Below, piece after piece: positions 61,241 through 64,000 of a DNA stretch of 64,000 nucleotides. Both the position numbers and the translations under genes were made by a program. The stretch's first letter is position 1. The number at the start of each line of letters is the position of its first letter. Below the pieces are notes generated by a model that saw only the letters and a list, made by a program, of their open reading frames with translations, ran no database searches and was not told the DNA's origin. The stretch covers positions 2,932,001 through 2,996,000 of the forward strand of contig NZ_CP156082.1 of the NCBI RefSeq assembly GCF_039830145.1, in the 5' to 3' direction. The stretch is from Croceibacterium sp. TMG7-5b_MA50 (GTDB lineage: Bacteria > Pseudomonadota > Alphaproteobacteria > Sphingomonadales > Sphingomonadaceae).

Positions 61241-61268
61241 TGCCGGCCGATCACCCGATCGGCCGGCA
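61241..61268 (+). terminator. Strong hairpin behind the autotransporter (second)
   Basis: TGCCGGCCGATC and GATCGGCCGGCA form a perfect 12-bp stem with loop ACCC, followed by TTTGTGT. It shares GCCGG with the first hairpin, so the pair can also form alternative pairings. Tandem terminators separate the autotransporter from the sigma-factor operon. Confidence 0.75.
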
Positions 61269-61298
61269 TTTGTGTCATCAGGCGGCAACAATGGTGGG

Positions 61299-61916
61299 AT
61301 GATGGGCAGCGCTCCTTCCCATCAGGAGCGTTGCCGCGCAGTGCCTGCCAGGCCTGAAATCGTCCGCTGGATCGCGCATGAGATTTTGCCGCACGAGGCG
61401 GATGTACGGCGCTGGCTGGTCCGCCGCGTCGATGTCCACGCCGATGCGGACGAGATCATCCAGCACGCCTATTGCCGCCTGGCGGAGCTCGATTACGTCG
61501 GCCATGTGCGCAGCGGCCGGCGTTATTTCTTCGCCACCGCCCGTTCGATCCTGCTGGAACGGATCCGACGGTCGCAGATCGTCGAATTTCGCGCGATGAC
61601 GGATTTGGACGAGTCATCCATCATGGATGATAGCCCATCGCCGGAGAGGATCGCAGGCGGCCGTATGCAATTGCAGCATGTCCTCGACCTGCTCGACCGG
61701 CTGCCTGCCGCTTACCGCGACGTCCTGTTGCTGCGCCGGCTGGAAGGGTTGTCGCAGAAGGAAGCGGCCGCAAGGCTCGGCGTGTCGGAGAATGTCGTCG
61801 AGAACAATGTGGCGCGGGGGTTGAGGATGCTGCTGCACGCGCTTGGAGAACAGGGCGTGAGCCTGTCGCCGGACCCATCGGCCGCCACGCGGAGGACCGA
61901 TGTCCCACACCGATGA
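61299..61916 (+). CDS. ECF RNA polymerase sigma factor (FecI-like)
   Basis: Sigma-70 family member of 205 residues with regions 2 (HEADVRRWLVRRVDVHADADE and FFATARSILLERIRRS) and 4 (LPAAYRDVLLLRRLEGLSQK, then EAAARLGVSENVVENNVARG). The order sigma - FecR - STN-type TonB receptor is the FecI type of surface signalling. ATGs at 61299 and 61302 fit; the frame runs upstream through the terminator, so the shorter form is chosen. It overlaps the FecR gene by 17 nt. Confidence 0.92.
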   Translation: MMGSAPSHQERCRAVPARPEIVRWIAHEILPHEADVRRWLVRRVDVHADADEIIQHAYCRLAELDYVGHVRSGRRYFFATARSILLERIRRSQIVEFRAMTDLDESSIMDDSPSPERIAGGRMQLQHVLDLLDRLPAAYRDVLLLRRLEGLSQKEAAARLGVSENVVENNVARGLRMLLHALGEQGVSLSPDPSAATRRTDVPHR

Positions 61917-62868
61917 GGCGACCGCGTGGGCGGCACGCATGGATGCCGGGCCGCTGGCGGATGCGGACAGGATCGCGCTCGATCGCTGGCTCGCGGCGGA
62001 TCCCCTGAACAAGGGGGCGCTGCTGCGGGCGCAGGCCATGCTGTGCCTGATCTACGAGGCGCCTGACCGCGCGGCCGAGATGGACGGTGGCCCCGCTGCC
62101 GTCGCTCCGCAGGCGGAGGCGCCGGGGATCGCGGCGCCTGCCCGCCGATGGCGCTGGCCCGTCGGCTTTGCGGCAACGGCGGCTGTGGCCGCCGCCGCCG
62201 CAACCCTGCTGCTCCTGCCCGGCAAGCCGGTCAGCGCGGATTATGCCACCCGTACCGGGGAGGTGCGGCGGGTGGCGCTGGACGACGGATCACGCGCGAT
62301 CATCAACACCGCGTCGGAGGTCGAGATCGAGATCGGATCGACCCGCCGGGTGGTCACGCTGGCGCATGGGGAGGCGTGGTTCAACGTCGCCAAGGATCGC
62401 GAACGCCCCTTCACCGTGCAGGCAGGGCCGATCCGCGTGACCGCCGTGGGCACCGCCTTCGCCGTGCGGCGCAATTCCGGCTCCGCGACCGTCACGGTGA
62501 CGGAGGGTCGGGTCGAGATCCGCAACACGGCCGATCCGCACCACATCGTGTCCGCCGGGGCGGGGGAGGCGACCACCATCGCCTTCGCGCCACGCCTGCC
62601 TGCCCCGCGCATCCGGCCTGCCCGCGAAAGCGCCTTGGCGTGGCGCGACGGCGACATCGTGCTGGACGGCATGACGCTGCAGGCAGCGGTGGATGAATTC
62701 AACCGCTACAATATTCGCAAGGTCACGATTGCTTCTCCACAGATCGCTCGCAAGTCGATGGTGGGGTACTTTCGAATAAACCAGCCCGAACAGTTTGCCG
62801 CCGCCGCTGCGGGACTGGTCGGCGGCTCGGTCGAGCAGGACGGTAACAATATCGTCATCAAACCGTAA
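61900..62868 (+). CDS. FecR-family anti-sigma/signal transducer
   Basis: FecR-like protein of 322 residues. A cytoplasmic N-terminal sigma-binding part with WLAADPLNKGAL (about 30-41), one membrane helix (about 86-107) and a periplasmic FecR domain with TRTGEVRRVALDDGS and GEAWFNVAKDRERPFTVQAG. The end, MTLQAAVDEFNRYNIRKVTI, resembles the STN-like part of other FecR proteins. It passes the occupied-receptor signal to the sigma factor. GGAGG four bases upstream of the ATG supports this start. Confidence 0.93.
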   Translation: MSHTDEATAWAARMDAGPLADADRIALDRWLAADPLNKGALLRAQAMLCLIYEAPDRAAEMDGGPAAVAPQAEAPGIAAPARRWRWPVGFAATAAVAAAAATLLLLPGKPVSADYATRTGEVRRVALDDGSRAIINTASEVEIEIGSTRRVVTLAHGEAWFNVAKDRERPFTVQAGPIRVTAVGTAFAVRRNSGSATVTVTEGRVEIRNTADPHHIVSAGAGEATTIAFAPRLPAPRIRPARESALAWRDGDIVLDGMTLQAAVDEFNRYNIRKVTIASPQIARKSMVGYFRINQPEQFAAAAAGLVGGSVEQDGNNIVIKP

Positions 62869-62957
62869 TTGTTGTGTAATGTAACTTTTTCTTCGCGAGT
62901 TCTGACGGAAGATACGGCCTCGTCCATCAAGGGTTCGGAAACCTTTGAGGGGGAAGA

Positions 62958-64000
62958 ATGTTGTTTCGGGTCGTTCCGCTTCGTCTCGGCGTCATGCTGC
63001 TGGGCGCCACCGTTCTTGCCGGCGGCATGCCGGCAATGGCCCAGGTGGCGGCCGGGGTTAGGGAATTCGCGGTTCCGGCGGGGCCGGCCAGTTCCTCCAT
63101 CCCGCAATTTGCCCGTCAGGCCGGCATCCAGGTGCTGGTGGAGGCCGATGTCGCCCGCGGCGCGCGGACCCGTGCTCTGTCCGGCGCGCTGGAGCCGCGG
63201 CAGGCACTGGCGCGGATGCTGGCGGGCAGCGGGCTGAAGGTCGCCAGCTGGCGGGGCAATGTCGTGACCCTGGTGGCCGAACAGCCGGCGGGCGAGGGGC
63301 AGGACACCCGCAATGTCGGGTCGGAGGAGATCGTCGTCACCGGGATCGCGGCGCCGTTCCGGTCCAAGGGCAATGCGACGACCATCGTGGAATCAGTCGT
63401 CTATGACGATGTCGAGACGCTGGCCGCCGATGGCTCGATCGCCGGCCTGCTGACCCAGTTGCCCGGGATCAGCACCGTGGAGGATGGCGAGTACCCGCGC
63501 TACGTCACCATTCGCGGCATCTCACCCGACCTCAACCATACCACCATCGACGGATTGACGCTCGCCACCGTGGGGGAGAGCGGGGCCGGCACGCGGCGGG
63601 TCAACCTGCAACTGATCCCCAGCGACCTGTCCGCGCGGGTGGACGTGTTCAAGACCTTCACCGCGGAACAGGATGCCGGCGCGATCGGCGGCGCGATCAA
63701 CATCGTCACCCGCAGCGCCTTCGACCGGCGCGACCGGTCGCTGTTCGTGGATGCCTACGGCCTCTATCGGACGCGCGGCGGGGAGGGCGGCAGCAATTCC
63801 GTCGGCAATCCGGAAAAGCACTGGGGTGGCGGGATCAAGGCGAACTACGCCACCACGTTCGGCGCCAGCGACCAGTTCGGCCTCCTGGTATCGGGCCGCT
63901 ACGACAGCACGCCGCGCAATTTCGCACAGAACTGGCAGAACACGAAGCGCTTCCTCAATGCCGATGGCGCGATCATCGCCCGGCCCGATCCCGCCCTGGG
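62958..64000 (+). CDS. STN-type TonB-dependent receptor (partial, cut by window end)
   Basis: Partial gene, 347 codons visible, open at the window end. A signal peptide ends at AMAQ; the STN (secretin/TonB N-terminal) domain at about 28-105 (FAVPAGPASSSIPQFARQAG, GALEPRQALARMLAGSGLKV) is the signalling domain that contacts FecR. The TonB box EEIVVTG is at about 123-129 and the plug has LTQLPGISTVEDGEYPRYV and EQDAGAIGGAINIVTRSAF. It would both transport a ligand and signal through FecR. GAGGGGGAAGA upstream supports the start. The ligand is unknown. Confidence 0.92.
   Translation, partial: MLFRVVPLRLGVMLLGATVLAGGMPAMAQVAAGVREFAVPAGPASSSIPQFARQAGIQVLVEADVARGARTRALSGALEPRQALARMLAGSGLKVASWRGNVVTLVAEQPAGEGQDTRNVGSEEIVVTGIAAPFRSKGNATTIVESVVYDDVETLAADGSIAGLLTQLPGISTVEDGEYPRYVTIRGISPDLNHTTIDGLTLATVGESGAGTRRVNLQLIPSDLSARVDVFKTFTAEQDAGAIGGAINIVTRSAFDRRDRSLFVDAYGLYRTRGGEGGSNSVGNPEKHWGGGIKANYATTFGASDQFGLLVSGRYDSTPRNFAQNWQNTKRFLNADGAIIARPDPAL

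Noticed and set aside
62869-62957. ECF promoter in front of the STN receptor
   Set aside because: The stretch is AT-richer and contains GTAACTTTTT, but no -35/-10 pair could be assigned with any certainty.

Overview
The window reads as chromosomal DNA of a high-GC alphaproteobacterium of the Sphingomonadaceae type. The grounds are very G/C-rich codon third positions, a CheB/CheR-PAS-HWE sensor kinase, four TonB-dependent receptors of the kind sphingomonads carry in large numbers, several Tat-exported enzymes, and start and stop overlaps such as GTGA and ATGA. This placement is an inference from gene types, not from a marker gene. No rRNA, CRISPR array, insertion sequence, integrase or phage gene was seen. 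Two tRNA genes, Lys(TTT) and Gln(CTG), flank kduI.

Layout. 0-4.7 kb: a sensor kinase, response regulator and Crp/Fnr operon. 4.8-14.1 kb: an SDR reductase, a cysteine hydrolase with a divergent LysR regulator, a Tat-exported amidohydrolase with an AlgE-type porin, two small membrane proteins (YoaK and TMEM175 families), an NTF2-like protein and an exported aspartic protease. 14.1-21.6 kb: housekeeping and repair genes (glycerophosphodiesterase, ArsC/Spx-like, msrA, aguB, folK with an apparent CTG start), the tRNAs, kduI and a DUF3616 protein. 21.7-27.9 kb: an apparent operon of an unassigned six-hairpin-type protein, a TonB-dependent receptor and PhoD. 28.1-34.9 kb: a citrate-type locus, with a four-gene operon (binding protein, OprP-like porin, CitMHS transporter, alpha/beta hydrolase) divergent from TctD/TctE-like regulators.

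35.1-39.3 kb: a complete type-I-secretion-like trio (ABC protein, HlyD adaptor, TolC channel) in which the ABC protein has lost every recognisable ATPase motif. 39.3-53.3 kb: a pectin/rhamnogalacturonan utilisation locus with two TonB-dependent receptors, a Gfo/Idh/MocA oxidoreductase, GH105, two GH28-type enzymes and GH43. KduI, 19 kb away, fits downstream of it. 53.4-61.2 kb: one giant autotransporter of about 2,575 residues with internal tandem repeats and a glycine-rich block, closed by two strong hairpins. 61.3-64 kb: an ECF sigma factor, a FecR anti-sigma factor and an STN-type TonB-dependent receptor cut by the window end.

The strongest candidates for something undescribed are the motif-less ABC export trio, the receptor/PhoD/six-hairpin operon, and the repeat architecture of the giant autotransporter. 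Everything was read by eye from the sequence. No homology search was run, so family names are recognition-level calls.
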